From assembly GCA_003255025.1 (NCBI GenBank), contig QANY01000126.1, positions 187,919-251,918 on the forward strand: 64,000 nucleotides of DNA, written 5' to 3'. The notes beneath the pieces are model-generated. The model ran no database searches. It was not told the origin of the DNA and saw nothing but the letters and a program-made list of their open reading frames with translations. Below are positions 12,870-24,139 of the stretch, in pieces. The position numbers and the translations under genes are program-made. Source of the DNA: Datisca glomerata (lineage: Eukaryota > Streptophyta > Magnoliopsida > Cucurbitales > Datiscaceae). How positions within the stretch are numbered: position 1 is the first letter of the stretch; every line of letters starts with the position of its first letter.

Positions 12870-13070
12870 CTTAAAGTAGGGAACATCAAAGTTGATGGTC
12901 TTGGATTTACGTTAGTTGATCTTGCAAGATTAGGTAAGAAAATTGATCTTTTCATTTTGGCATCTCAAGCAAAACACGTTTTTTACATTGAAGATCCACA
13001 AGATACAATATAGGCAGTTGTCTTATCATCAACTCAAAGATAATATCGTAAAAATATTACTGATGATGAT
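12870..13070 (+). pseudogene. CACTA transposase C-terminal (DUF4216-like) fragment
   Basis: The plus strand reads VDGLGFTLVDLARLGKK...FILASQAKHVFYIEDPQD, matching the DUF4216 pattern at the C-terminus of plant CACTA (En/Spm) transposases. It contains a stop after the Asp-rich part. Its closeness to the Ulp1-like remnant suggests both came from one CACTA element; the main transposase body is not found here. Confidence 0.6.
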
Positions 13071-13710
13071 TTGGGTAATAGATTATTATATTTTTATTTG
13101 TTTGGTTGATATATAGAGTCAATTACACTTACTTGATTACGCAGCGAAATTGATCAAAATGATGAATTACGTACCGTATCGTGTAGAAAATCACAAAAAT
13201 GAACTGTCCATTTATTCCGCAACGCAATAACCCCTGATTTTATATGTGAAAACTCGATCGATCTTTTTATGTTGGAGGAATGATTTTCTCTCTAGGTTTT
13301 GTAGAGGTCGGAATTTTGTTAGACATGTCTCTAAAAAAGGTTGAGCAACCTCTTCCTCTAATAGAAAGCTACCAATTAGTCATTTTCACAATCGATTCGG
13401 GTCGATCCATCATGAGCGCCCAGATCTGAATTTGCCAACCTCCCCACTTGTACATGATGAGATTGAATGAGTTTAATCATATATGATTAAACATTCACAT
13501 ACTAATAAATTCATACGGGTAAATAGATCGTGCGACCCACGCACACATATAATAAAGCAGCTCCAAAACTAATGAATATATACTTGTCTCGCTATGCCCC
13601 AAACGTACTTGTTACATCAGTCCAAACATTCCTAATCCCTCAAAGAGCAATGCTTGACTTCATCAAAACATGAATTCACAATCATGTACTAGCGATTACA
13701 AGGCGACATA
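13070..13710. other. Noncoding, nothing recognised
   Basis: No conserved frame or repeat recognised between the CACTA remnant and the CACTA-like terminus at 13711. Confidence 0.5.
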
Positions 13711-13760
13711 CACTACAACAAAAAACACTATGATAATGGCAAAAAAACGCTATCCTAGTG
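13711..13760 (+). repeat. CACTA-like terminal sequence
   Basis: Begins CACTACAACAAAAAACACT, typical of the terminal inverted repeat of plant CACTA elements, followed by AATGGC and AACGCTATC motifs like subterminal repeats. It points rightwards into an element, but no matching inverted end (TTGTAGTG) was found, so this is an orphan terminus. Confidence 0.5.
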
Positions 13761-14093
13761 TTTTCATAGTCTTCACAAAAGCATGATAGAAAGCTTATTA
13801 ATCATACCTCTATCTCAGATTCCCCTTGCTAAAAGGAGGTAGAAACAAGTTCAACAAAGTACTACATCAAATTTTAAGATGCAAGCAGAATGCACATCAT
13901 AATCATGTAACCAACAATGGCTTTCTAAAGGGATTGAATAACACACTATAGGTAAAAAGGAACTCATCAAGAAATAGGAACTCGAAATTATATTATTTCA
14001 GGTAAAAGGTTAGGGAATGATCAAATACCATATGCATATGAGAAAAGTTTCAATAAAAGGTAGTAACTTAGTCATTTCCACTGCTATAACATT

Positions 14094-14324
14094 CTAGATT
14101 GTAGTCTAGCAAAATATTTTGGTTAGACCATGCTTTAGTAGATTCTAAGTTTTGTGGAAAATTTTCAAATAATAGGGAGTAACTTAGGTGTTTCCACTAC
14201 TATAAAAATGTCAAATTTAATTAGAAAGAAGCCATCATTCCAAATATCATTTTTTATTTGTCAAGGGACTTGCTGTCTGCAAGATCATGTTCTAAGAAAA
14301 GTTTTTTGCTAGACTACAATCTAG
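14094..14324. mobile_element. MITE-like element with 21-bp perfect inverted repeats
   Basis: Arms at 14094-14114 and 14304-14324 are perfect reverse complements (left arm begins CTAGATTGTAGTCTAGC), and weaker pairing extends inward to about 43 bp. The 231-bp size and lack of coding fit a MITE. A partial direct repeat around 14060 and 14175 crosses the left arm. No clear target duplication. Confidence 0.55.
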
Positions 14325-14581
14325 TTTTTTTCTCCCGTAAAAAGTCCACCTTTCATTAAAAACAACCTAGGGGTCTAAAATTCGTTTTTCTTTTCTAGAT
14401 GGGCTATCCATCGCAGTTTCTCGAGGAAATCTTGATTGATTTTTGCACCAAATATACTTCTAATTGGCAATTAACAATATATATCTTATAGAAGAATTTA
14501 CTCATATGACTAAAATGAGACACTTAATTCAATTAAATCCAAATACAAACAAACGAAGGAGATGTGAATAAAGATATGTAC

Positions 14582-14775
14582 TTGTTAGTCACCAGGGCAT
14601 TTCACAATATGCTCAAACCCATGATGAACAAGACCAGACCATGTATGACGGTTGTAGATGGATCATCAGGTAAAACAAGCAGCAGAATTGCAGCTAGAGG
14701 AATAGCAGAACCTGAGCTTATCTGTAAAAGAATGATTCTACTAGAATTTGGAAAGTGTTTTGCAAGAATATCACC
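14582..14775 (-). pseudogene. MFS transporter exon fragment (copy of the 16768-19754 gene)
   Basis: 194 bp on the minus strand corresponding to the end of exon 2 of the nearby MFS gene: ILAKHFPNSSRIILLQISSG here against ILAKYLRNSGRIILSQISAG there, then a shared LPDDPS block. It keeps the position of the exon/intron border, followed by GT, so it was copied from DNA and not from spliced mRNA. It has an in-frame stop and lacks the rest of the gene. It abuts a DUF1985 fragment in another frame. Confidence 0.8.
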
Positions 14776-15224
14776 CATCATCACATAGTCTTTTTGAGCC
14801 ACATGTCTTCTTTTCATCACAAGCTACACCGAACCTCAGTATGGTCACCAGCGAGAACTCTTTCTTTAGGAAGTAGAGTGGTTTCTCATTGACAAGAAAC
14901 CGAATCTCATCCTCAGATGGAGTGCCGTTCATATACTCAGCCTCCCTAGACAGCACTTGGTGGTAGAAAATTTCAGTCCCGTAGATGTCCAAAACATGTC
15001 TCTTTAAAGAAGGATAACTGACTCTCTATCAGCTTCTTCTTGATGTCCTCGATGTAATGGGTATTGCACATTTCATTTACCTTAGCTCTGACAATTTTGT
15101 TCATGTCATATACGTATCTTTGTTGCATGTTTGATGATGCCATAACCTGTAGAAATTTCAGATAGTGTATATACACAGACACATGATTAAAGAATTGAAG
15201 TGTAGATGATCTTATAGTCATCAT
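14776..15224 (-). pseudogene. DUF1985-like fragment of a Ulp1-bearing transposon
   Basis: Two overlapping minus-strand frames carry YIEDIKKKLIESQLSFFKETCFG and then EIRFLVNEKPLYFLKKEFSLVT, the pattern of DUF1985, a domain of unknown function found N-terminal to Ulp1-like peptidases in plant Mutator-like elements. A frame change near 14980 separates them. The frame ends at 14771, a few bases into the MFS-derived piece. The peptidase domain is absent, so this is a captured or truncated fragment. Confidence 0.6.
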
Positions 15225-15930
15225 GTATTGTATAAGATGACTACATGATCGTCTTGAGCACTACACGATGTAGTACAAGGTGATCTTGTAGTCATCTTGT
15301 ACACTACACGATGGCTACAAGATAGTCATGTAATACATCGTGTAGTGTACAATATAACTACAAGATCGTCTTGTGCTACATCGTGAAGTATTCATGTCAT
15401 CTTGAGCGCTTCATGATGTATTACAAGATTATCTTGTACTTATCTTGTACATTACACGATGACTATAAGATAGTTGTGTAATACATCGTGTAATGTACAA
15501 GATAACTATAAGATCATTCTGTAATACATCATGAAACGCTCAAGATGACATGAACACTACACGATGTATTACGGGGCGATGTATTACAAGATGATCTTGT
15601 AGTCATCTTGTATGTTTCACGATGTATTATACAATTATATTATAGTCATCATGTAGTGTATAAGATGAATATAAGATCATCTTGTACTACATTGTGATTG
15701 CTCAAGATGACATCATGAACGTCTTGACCACTTCATGATGTTTTACAAGACGATCTTGTAGTTATTTTGTAAAACATCATGAAGTGTTAAAGATACATCA
15801 AGAGGTTCATGGTGATGACATGAACATCTTGAGCACTTAATGATGGTGTTCACGAACCTCTTGAAGCTCATGAAGTATTCAAGACGACCTCATGAAGTAT
15901 CATGAAGTATTCAAGCAAAGAGAAGATGAG
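15205..15930. repeat. Array of about 150-bp units with internal dyad symmetry
   Basis: A 700-bp block built from short words (CTTGTAGTCATCTTGTAC, ACACGATGTATTAC, their complements, and CATGAAGTATTCAAG). Unit starts near 15282, 15430, 15590 and 15740 give a period close to 150 bp. Each unit can fold back: arms 15282-15313 and 15336-15367 pair over 32 bp with two mismatches, and arms near 15429-15461 and 15484-15516 pair similarly. It sits upstream of the DUF1985 fragment, so it may be the subterminal or promoter region of that transposon. Confidence 0.75.
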
Positions 15931-16767
15931 ACAAATAACCCTAGTTCAAAAATCTTGCATGATAGAAAACCAGAGAAACCCTAGAAAACCCAGGAACCCA
16001 GAGAAAAACCTAAATACTCGTAAACCCAAAAAAACATACATTGTTATGATAGCTTGTTGTGAGAGATGAAGTCTAAATGATATCCTGAGAGATACTATGA
16101 TTTCAAGAAAGAGAAAAAGAGAAAGAGATTGTTGTGATTTCGAGTAAGAGAAAATGAAGAAATGAGAGAATACACGAAGAGTTAGGATTTGAGTATTAGA
16201 GAATTTACTTCTAAAAATGTATAATGATGACTGATTTAATTTATTATTTTATATTTATTTTATTGTCATTTGAGATTCATGAAAGGGTAATTTGGTAACT
16301 TCTCTTACTTAATTTGAATGGAAGGTGAGCCAGAGATATAATTCAACGAAAATTAGTGTAGTAATATCTTTTAGCAAATAGGATTTTCTAGGAGTGTACT
16401 GTAGGAAAAAACTCATAAATATACTTAATTTGAGTATATAGAGTGTTTTTGAAATGTAAAATCAATAGGTCACTATCCGTGAAAGAAAACACACACAAAA
16501 AAATTGTGGAAAAAGTTTGCCACCTCTTTTCAATATTCTTAAATAGAACTAATTTCATCGAAAAATCACAAACAAACGCTGTGGAATAGAAGTATACAGA
16601 ATCAAAAAATCTCTTAGAAATCAGATATGACATATTATGATTATTAAAAAAATGCTATCTAATGCTTGAAATCAGAGACTGCGAGAAAAGAAATGACAAT
16701 GTTCAAATTGAAGTGATTGATTCTTCCTAGTTACAGTTGATTTGGAGACGGCCATTTCAGCAACTTC
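15930..16767. other. Noncoding: probable transposon end and MFS 3' flank
   Basis: 15930-16250 is purine-rich (AGAGAAA repeats), perhaps the 5' untranslated part of the DUF1985 element. 16250-16767 is AT-rich and would hold the 3' untranslated region of the MFS gene. No gene recognised. Confidence 0.45.
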
Positions 16768-19754
16768 TTACGCATTTGAGAACGTATTCTGATGCGAAAG
16801 CAGACACTTGTCGTCTTCTGACACTTCCAACCATTCAGATTTTGAGACGTTGACTAGTTTGTATTCATCTTGCAAAGAGTCACTATCTTCTGACACTTCC
16901 AACCCTTCAGATTTTGAGACTTCGACTAGTTTGTATTCATCTTGCAAAGAACTCTCCCCTTCTAACCGTTGCAGTTCCGATCCTATCAAGGAATGCATTC
17001 TTGCACGCTCACGGTCTCTTGGATACGTGCAATAGAGGAAGGAATAAATGAAGCAACATAGTGTCATTGAAAGGCCAAATGCAGCATACATTGCCTTGGC
17101 CAATGATGCAGCATTCTCCTTATCCGTTTCAATCTGTTCAGAATCCGATGATCCTTTTGATATTGGTCTATAGCCGAAAACATGCTGAGCTAGAACTCCC
17201 ACGATAGGCGGGGCGAACGATGAGAGAAGGGACTCGAAACATTGATCCAAAGCATAGATACTTGTACGAGATTTCTCCGCTACTATCTCTGCAAAAATTG
17301 GACTGCTTAGTCGTTAGAAGTTGTTTAGTAACTTTGGGATTTTTCTAAGGTATTTGGCATGAACCATACAGGGAAATCCTTGGATGACCCAGTAACTTTG
17401 TAGCCTTATATATAATGTCTCTTAACATCATGACCAAATTTTACTTTAGCTCATCATGTCCTAAAAATATAGACTTTAGTCGTTAAGCTTAATAAAGCAT
17501 ATTACCCATAGTCAAAAATCAAACGCCCGCCATTAAAAACTACATGGCGCATAGTTCCCTCCCGTTAAACATATGCTCTTTATTCGGAACACGTGTAACA
17601 TGTTAATGAAGCCTAGGAACTTAAGTGTCAGTTTCATTAGTTAAGGGACTAAAGTGAAATCAGGTTCAATGTCAGGAGATATATCATTTATCCTAATTCT
17701 AATATTTTCAGAGTGCCTCCATGTAATAGCAAGCAAACAAATTGTTACGAGATAATATAATGAAACTGGCAAAAAGACTCACTCATTGGTTGCCGGAGCA
17801 TTCCAAGACGTGAAAAATCCTACGACGAACATAACAAAGCCATATGTGACACTGGCAGATGGATCATCAGGCAATCCAAGTAACAACAATGCAGCCAGGG
17901 GGATAGCTGAACCTGCACTTATCTGAGACAGTATAATTCTCCCAGAATTGCGTAAATACTTTGCAAGTATATCTCCCAACTTCCCTCCAAACAGACCACC
18001 AATAGAATTACCAACTATGTACATAGTCCAAAGAGAAGCTGTTTTCTCATGTGAGAAGCCGATAAGTTCCATCCACATAGGCGCAAACGAAAATGCCGTC
18101 CAGGGGAACGACCCAGCCACGCCCTGAGCAACAATTATCTGGAATGATGGGATTCTCATAACCAATTTCACTTCTTCGATCAAATATTTCACGTCAGACG
18201 ACCAAAACCGTTTATACAAAATGTTGTCTTTAGAATTCGTCTCAGAATAGCATGGATCCCTAGCAAACAGGTATACTAATATCCCAACAAAAACACTAAT
18301 TAGACCAACCAAATGGAAAGCGATTCTCCAGCCAGGGATTCCCATGAATGATGTTGAGGCTAGAAGTACTGAAAAGAGTCCACCGATGATTGACCCAATA
18401 TTTCCGGTGAGTTGCAGCCATCCAAAGGCCATACCACGGTTGCTTTCATCGGTTGAGTCGGCAATAAGGGATTGGATAGCAGGTATAACTATGGCAAGTC
18501 CAATTCCATTTAATCCTCTTGAAACTGCAACCTAGTTATCCAATCTAAATCAGATGCTAATAACTAGTTTATGTATTCATCACTGTAAATTGGAGAATCA
18601 TGCTATCTTCAATGAATCAAAAAGCACAAAAAATAATATGGATAACTTTTACGAAGTTTCAATTTTATCAATCTGATCCCTCTACTTACAGAGCATTATC
18701 AATTAACAACATCCATCAACATATGTTAACCGTTTCCGAAAGAAATTGGGGAGGAACATTGGGTTTCTCTCTTTGAATGAAAGTTCGACATCCTTGTAGA
18801 AGTGAAACCATGCGCAAGTGACGTGGATAACAAAAAATTGTTAACAAGTTGACGAAGAGTGCTAATTGCTAATGACTCATAACTCATGGATCAAATTGAC
18901 AAAATTAAAACTTTAGGGACCAAATTGACAACAAAGACAAACTTTAAAGTCTAAAATGTATTTACCCTTAATTAATCTCCTTACAATTCCTTTCAAATCC
19001 TTTGAATATCCTGAATTCATCATCCTTTCGGGTTCATCTAGTTTAATAAATGCAGCTTCAAATTTATCTCCCCATTGACCAAATTTTGATGCCAGAAAAC
19101 AGAACCATAAAATTCACATAATTCTGAACAAGTTAACGCTTCGATTTACATAAACAGCACCCAAAACAAGACCAAAGAAGATTACCCAATTGCCATCAAG
19201 AGTATACTCAGTACTCCCAACATTCCAATTTGGTTGGGACAAACTAAACTACAAATAGGACTAATAATGCACAACGTGTAGATCACAAGGACCAACAGCA
19301 ATTTAATGGGTAATCACAGATCTACAGAATTAATTCATTTTATACAAGCTGGAAGAAAGATTATTCCAATATCATTCTAATTTCCCAATTTATTGTCCCC
19401 ATGTCAACAAAAATCACAAACAGCGGAAGCTTAAATTTAAAAGGGAGAAGTGGGTAATGCAGGAACCTGGAAGAAGGTGGAAGAGACGGCGACGAGGAAG
19501 GTGGCCGCGGCCCATAGAAAAGCCCCAACAGCAATAACATTGGCGCGGTTGTGGTGCACAGCTAGGTAAGCGGCTAATGGGTAGCATAAGGACTGAACGA
19601 CGGATCGGAAGAGAGTGAGAGAGCCAAGTCCAGTTGGGTCAGTGTGGAGAGCAGCCCCAACCTCGTTATAAACACCTGGTAGCAACGACTCGTCCGCCCT
19701 CTCCATTATCCCCGCCAAATTCACCAATATCAACGTCGCCATTTCTGGTTTCAT
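16768..19754 (-). CDS. Major facilitator superfamily transporter, three exons, intact
   Basis: The one convincing host gene. Exons on the minus strand: 19754-19467, 18531-17783 and 17302-16768. All introns have GT..AG borders and the joined frame is 1572 bases, 523 residues plus stop, with no internal stop. I chose the ATG at 19754 (MKPEMATLILVN); a second Met five codons in is an alternative. Exon 1 holds the first membrane segments with the family's NLAGIMERADESLLPGVY. Exon 2 has GMAFGWLQLTGNIGSIIGG and GGKLGDILAKYLRNSGR, the cytosolic-loop motif. Exon 3 has PIFAEIVAEKSRTSIYALD and the last helices. It resembles the Arabidopsis MFS/spinster-like group (At2g18590 type); substrate unknown. 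The C-terminal tail holds a 24-residue tandem duplication. Confidence 0.85.
16815..16958 (-). repeat. 72-bp tandem duplication in the MFS C-terminal tail
   Basis: Copies at 16815-16886 and 16887-16958, in frame, encode two versions of SLQDEYKLVxVSKSExLEVSED. A few base differences show it is not an artefact of exact repetition. The tail is acidic, Ser-rich and probably cytosolic. Confidence 0.9.
17380..17665. repeat. Possible MITE-like insertion in MFS intron 2
   Basis: Within intron 2 the text GTCCTAAAAATATAGACTTT and TTAAGGGACTAAAGTGAAA resembles the GTCCC-TAAA...TTTAGGGAC termini common in plant intronic MITEs. Ends not fixed. Confidence 0.3.
18650..18965. repeat. MITE-like element in MFS intron 1
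   Basis: Intron 1 contains TTTATCAATCTGATCCCTC near 18660 and, inverted about 300 bp on, GGATCAAATTGACAAAATTAAAA and GGGACCAAATTGACAA. These partly pair as terminal inverted repeats. Noncoding. Confidence 0.45.
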
Positions 19755-20082
19755 CTTCAAACCACTCTCTGTTTCTTGGTTCCTGACTGAATACTAGACT
19801 ATTTAGGAGGTTCTGAAGTGGGCATTTAAGTGGTTTTGAACTCTGAATGAAGACTCTCCCATGTCGGGAAACATTAATGGTGAGAGTCAACTTAACCGTT
19901 AGATGAGGTAAGTAGACTTTCAATCAGTAGATCAGAAAAGGGGTGGGAAATTGCCATTACATGTTTCTCCTGTTGCAGTTAATTTTTTTTTTTGGAAATC
20001 CACTTCTTCGTAGAAAACTTATCTGAAGCTTAGGAGCTTAACATCTGTCTAAAAAAAACTGAAACTCTAAGGCACGCGATTT
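19755..20082 (-). promoter_or_regulatory. Probable promoter and 5' UTR of the MFS gene
   Basis: The 330 bases upstream of the MFS start. No clear TATA box; includes a T9 run near 19985. Assigned by position. Confidence 0.35.
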
Positions 20083-20380
20083 TTGACGATTTTCACCCTA
20101 AATTTTCAGCCTCTCTCTTCGTCCTCCGGACTCTCTTTTTTCATCTCTGTGCGTTTGTCATCCAAGCTCTCTCTCTTGATCGTTATCAGTGCTCTCTCTC
20201 TGTCGTTGGCTCTCTCTTTCTGCGTTTGTGGTCGGTGTTGTTCCTCTGTCGTCGACTCTCTCTTTCTGCGTTTGTGGTCGGTGTTGTTCCTCTGTCGTCG
20301 ACTCTCTCTCTGTCATCGGTGCTCTCTCTTTCTCTGTCTCTGTCTCTCTCTTTCTCTCTCTTTCAACTTAAGGCACTAAA
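20083..20380 (+). repeat. CT-rich low-complexity tract with a 46-bp tandem duplication
   Basis: Pyrimidine-rich (TCTCTC)n on the plus strand. A 46-bp unit repeats at 20210-20255 and 20256-20301 (CTCTCTCTTTCTGCGTTTGT...). Open frames here are Leu/Ser-rich artefacts. It resembles a 5' untranslated leader, perhaps of the gene that gave the FolD exon at 21002. Confidence 0.7.
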
Positions 20381-20434
20381 AATAAACCTTGATGTTTTGG
20401 TTGTGAAATAATATGTTTCTGATTTAGAGTTTTG

Positions 20435-20560
20435 ATTGCGATTTGCATGTTTCTGGTTTTGGGGTTTCGGTTGCGGTTTGCATGTTTCTGTAGGTTTTGG
20501 TTGCGGTTTGCATGTTTCTGTAGGTTTTGGTTGTGGTTTGATTTAGGGTTTCGGTTGCTC
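20435..20560 (+). repeat. 30-bp tandem repeat, about 3.5 units
   Basis: Unit GGTTGCGGTTTGCATGTTTC plus TGTAGGTTTT, nearly identical at about 20470 and 20500, with diverged copies on each side. Noncoding. Confidence 0.8.
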
Positions 20561-21001
20561 TCTCTCTCTCTGTTTGGTATGTAACTTCTTTCATTTTGAA
20601 ATATCTTCTCTCTATCTGCCTCTTTGATAAGTTCTCTTTGTGGGCTCTGCATAATATTTTACCATCACTCTCATGAGTCATGACTACAAACCATTCCCTT
20701 GATAATAAATGCAAAGTCTTGAGTCTTGACTTAAAATGAATTATTAAGGAAGAGTATTTTTCTGGCTTGTTACTTCTTGTGCACTCTCTACACATATGAT
20801 TAAATTGGATCCAATTAGTGATATTTGGCTTGTTACAGCTTGAGCTAATTAGTGAGATTAATTTTTTGTGTTCAAAATTTAAATACCAACTATTAACCGT
20901 GCATTCAAATTTTTAATTTACATTGATGTGAATTTTGTATTAGACATGACTCGTGCTTATGAAATTAATTTGTGCTTTATTCATTATTTGATTTTTGTTG
21001 A
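20560..21001. other. Noncoding, nothing recognised
   Basis: AT-rich DNA between the tandem repeats and the FolD-like exon; could be intron of a lost gene. No supported feature. Confidence 0.4.
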
Positions 21002-21150
21002 TTGGGATTGCCAGTTTCTTTGCTTCTTCTCAAAGTTGATGCTACTGTAACCATAGTCCATTCTCATTCTCGCGAGCTTGAAAGTGTTATTCGTGAAGCA
21101 TCCATCATCATCGCTGCAATAGGACAGGCAAATATGGCAATATTTCAGCT
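21002..21150 (+). pseudogene. Orphan exon of bifunctional FolD (methylenetetrahydrofolate dehydrogenase/cyclohydrolase)
   Basis: The plus strand encodes GLPVSLLLLKVDATVTIVHS, then HSRELESVIREASIIIAAIGQ, the NAD(P)-binding part of FolD, the folate one-carbon enzyme. Only this exon of about 45 codons is recognisable; neighbouring exons were not seen on either side, and the expected splice sites are not clear (no GT after GQA). It is a fragment, captured or left from a decayed copy. The assignment from the peptide pattern is firm; function here is unlikely. Confidence 0.7.
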
Positions 21151-22064
21151 TTACTTGAATACTATTCTACAATAGCATAGTATCAATTCAGAAACTTGTC
21201 TGTATCAATTAAAGTTACCTAGCCATTGTAAAAATTTTGAAAAATGAGTATATAATTCAGGGACGAAAAAGATTAAATTAACAATCAATTTTTCTTTTAA
21301 CATTTGTCTTTCTATACAAAAAAGTTAACAGGCTATTGTGTCTTATGGGAATATTTTCAACGCTTATTTCAAACACAATTTGTAGTGAAAAAACATCTAT
21401 ACTTCATTCAATACATACAATGCTTCCTCATTTTCATTAACACTGTCTCTGCGGATTTTCATCTTTACTTCATTTAATATATTTATATATTTTTAACCAT
21501 CCCCTATTTTTTTATATTACCTCTTGATTATCGGACATTAATAGGAAAGACTAATCAGCATTGACAAAGTTGGTAGTCATTTACTTCTGAAATTTATGTC
21601 TCGACATCATTAGCTTGAATTGGATTTACTTAATCAAATGGAACTTGTTATGTTGTAGACTAGCTTCTCATTTTTTGCCTTTTTCATGTTTCTATACGAA
21701 ATATTGTAGTTGGAATGAGCTATTACTTGAGGTTATTTTCTTTCATGGAAACTATGTTATTTCAGATGTATGTGGTGTTCTTAGATGAATACTATTGTAC
21801 ATGTTATCCTTTGAGCAATCAAATAAAATGAAAAATCCTACTTTAGAGAGAACTACATGATCAACGTCGTTTTTTATATGATTATAGAGATTGGGACATT
21901 TATAGAGTTTTTAACTAGCTTACCTACATGGTAGAAAATTACTAATATGATTCTTTTAACATGATAAATTGTAAAAAAAACTTGGAGAAGAGCATGTTGC
22001 AACTAGATCAACTAAGTTTCTTACATTCTTTAAATTCTTTACAAAACCATATTTTCATGAAATA
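21150..22064. other. AT-rich intergenic DNA, nothing recognised
   Basis: No coding or repeat terminus recognised before the Copia-1 LTR. Confidence 0.5.
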
Positions 22065-24125
22065 TGTTGGGGATTATGCCCTTAAAGCATATGTATTGAC
22101 ATTTTAATATGAAATTTAATGAGAATTATATTTTTCATATAATTGTTCTTCTAAGTTATTCTTAAATAATTTATATAAATATCTAAAAAAAACTATATTC
22201 ATTAATAAGACTGTGAGCTATTTTGGTACGAGAAGACTAAGATCATATATAATGAATAAAAATGTTAGCAACATATTAAAGTATGAAATCTTTAATGAAT
22301 GGTTGCTAGTATGGTATACTAAGCATTATGAGTGCATGTGATCTAGATCTGGATCATTGATCTGGATAGACATCTTAGTTAATATACTTTATATAATAAG
22401 ATTATATATGATAAGACTGGTATGAATTAATATCTTTATTAACTTACCGTTTATCATAACAATTTAATACACATCAATCTAATGATCATATGTAGATCGA
22501 TCTAAATCTAAGTAGTCATGAACTCTTATACATGTCTACTGTATCTTTTGATTCATTCGTTAAGATTTGTTTGTAAAATAGGCTAGTGACTTTTGTTTTA
22601 GAGATTCAGCGATATGGATGGTTAGAAACATGATCTTACAAGATTTGGAATTCAAGTTTTTATAACGGATCGTATATTGGTTTCATTAAGTATTAATTTT
22701 GATTCTCAATGGTTATTGAGCTCAAATTTATAACACGATTATAAATTAGCAATTCACTAGTGAATTAATAGTAATTAAAGATCAAGAGGTAATTAGAGGG
22801 ATAAAATAGTAATTTTGATAAATTCTAATTTATGAACCAATAATTGGAGGATAAAACAATATTAAATGATTATATCAATGGACTATAGTAATATTATTTG
22901 ATCAAATCATTGAATTATTTATTTCTCTTGAAATTTCTTCAATGTTTATTTTTACACACGTCTTTTTTTAGGGGGCATACAACCATTATGTGGCATAGAT
23001 GTTACATCCCATATTTTTTTCAGGGATAAACTGAATAATATTGTAAAATTGCCAATTACAGTGATTGACACATGAAAATTAGCTAGATAGGTGACTTGGG
23101 GAGCATGAAACTATATTTCAAGATATGAGAGAAACGATTGACTTACAAAAGTAATTTTTATTCTGGGGCAAGTACATAATTATGAGATAATTATGTGCGA
23201 TTAATTAATTAATTGAATTATAAATATATATAAATTATCGATTATTTTTTTAATTATCGATAAGTGAGATAAAATATATAATTTATAAAATTAGATAGTT
23301 GAATTATTATTAGATAATAATTTGAATCAACTAAATTTGTTATTTGTGAAATAACAAATAAGTTAGTTTATAGAGATAATCATATATGTTAATTTGAATT
23401 AACTGATATCTAGATATTTATCAGATTAAAATAAATATTTAACTCATAGTAATTGTCACGTGTCAACTACTGCCGTTAGAAATTTTATAATTAAATATTA
23501 TTTTAGTTCATTCCTAAAAAAATCTGATACTCTATTATCTAGAAAATATGCAGATATTATTCTAATGGTCTAAGTTGATGAATTAGTTCATCAGTTCATA
23601 AAAAAATTAAATTGAGAACATAGTTGGTGTCAGAGTTATTTTTCTCTATGATTAATAGTTAATCAAAACTCTAAAAGAATAATCATCGCGTTCTTTTAGA
23701 GAATCGTCCACTAAAGTCATTCTCAGAATATCTCTAGATCTCATGTGTTGAGTACATCTAGAGACAGAAAAAGTGTCTTGTAATATTCTACATACCCGCA
23801 CACGTCCTAGTGCGTTGAGGATTGACTTAAAAGATCTTGATCTGGATCTCGAAGTCTACTGATCATTGGAACGGTTTCGTGGGACGGAGGATCGATAAGT
23901 TTTGCAAGGATGCTAGATATAGATTATAAGAGGTATATGATTTCTAACATTATATGTTGTAGATTTAATGTATAAATATATAAGGGATCTTGACTGATTA
24001 AAAAAGAGTTTTTAATAAAAAAAATTCTTATTTGGTTAATGTGGCCTTACGCAAATTTTGTTTTATTAAAAGATTTTATCTTTATTAATTTTTAAATGGT
24101 CGTGCACGCGCCGCAACAACCAACA
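22065..24125 (+). repeat. Copia-1 5' LTR
   Basis: Starts TGTTGGGGATTATGCCC and ends CAACCAACA, two bases before the primer site. About 2.06 kb. Part of it reappears at 28724-29221. Confidence 0.75.
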
Positions 24126-24127
24126 AG

Positions 24128-24139
24128 TGGTATCAGAGC
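24128..24139 (+). promoter_or_regulatory. Copia-1 primer-binding site, tRNA-Met
   Basis: TGGTATCAGAGC, the exact complement of the initiator tRNA-Met 3' end, used to prime minus-strand DNA synthesis. Confidence 0.9.

Noticed and set aside
15205..15930. CRISPR-like array
   Set aside because: No constant repeat with unique spacers; units are palindromic and diverged, and the setting is a plant nuclear genome.
20083..20411. Overlapping Leu/Ser/Cys-rich frames on the plus strand
   Set aside because: Product of (CT)n repeats and a 46-bp duplication; no start context or domain.
20368..20795. Asn/Arg-rich minus-strand frames with repeated NRNQNLQKHA
   Set aside because: Mirror of the noncoding 30-bp tandem repeat; no family recognised.
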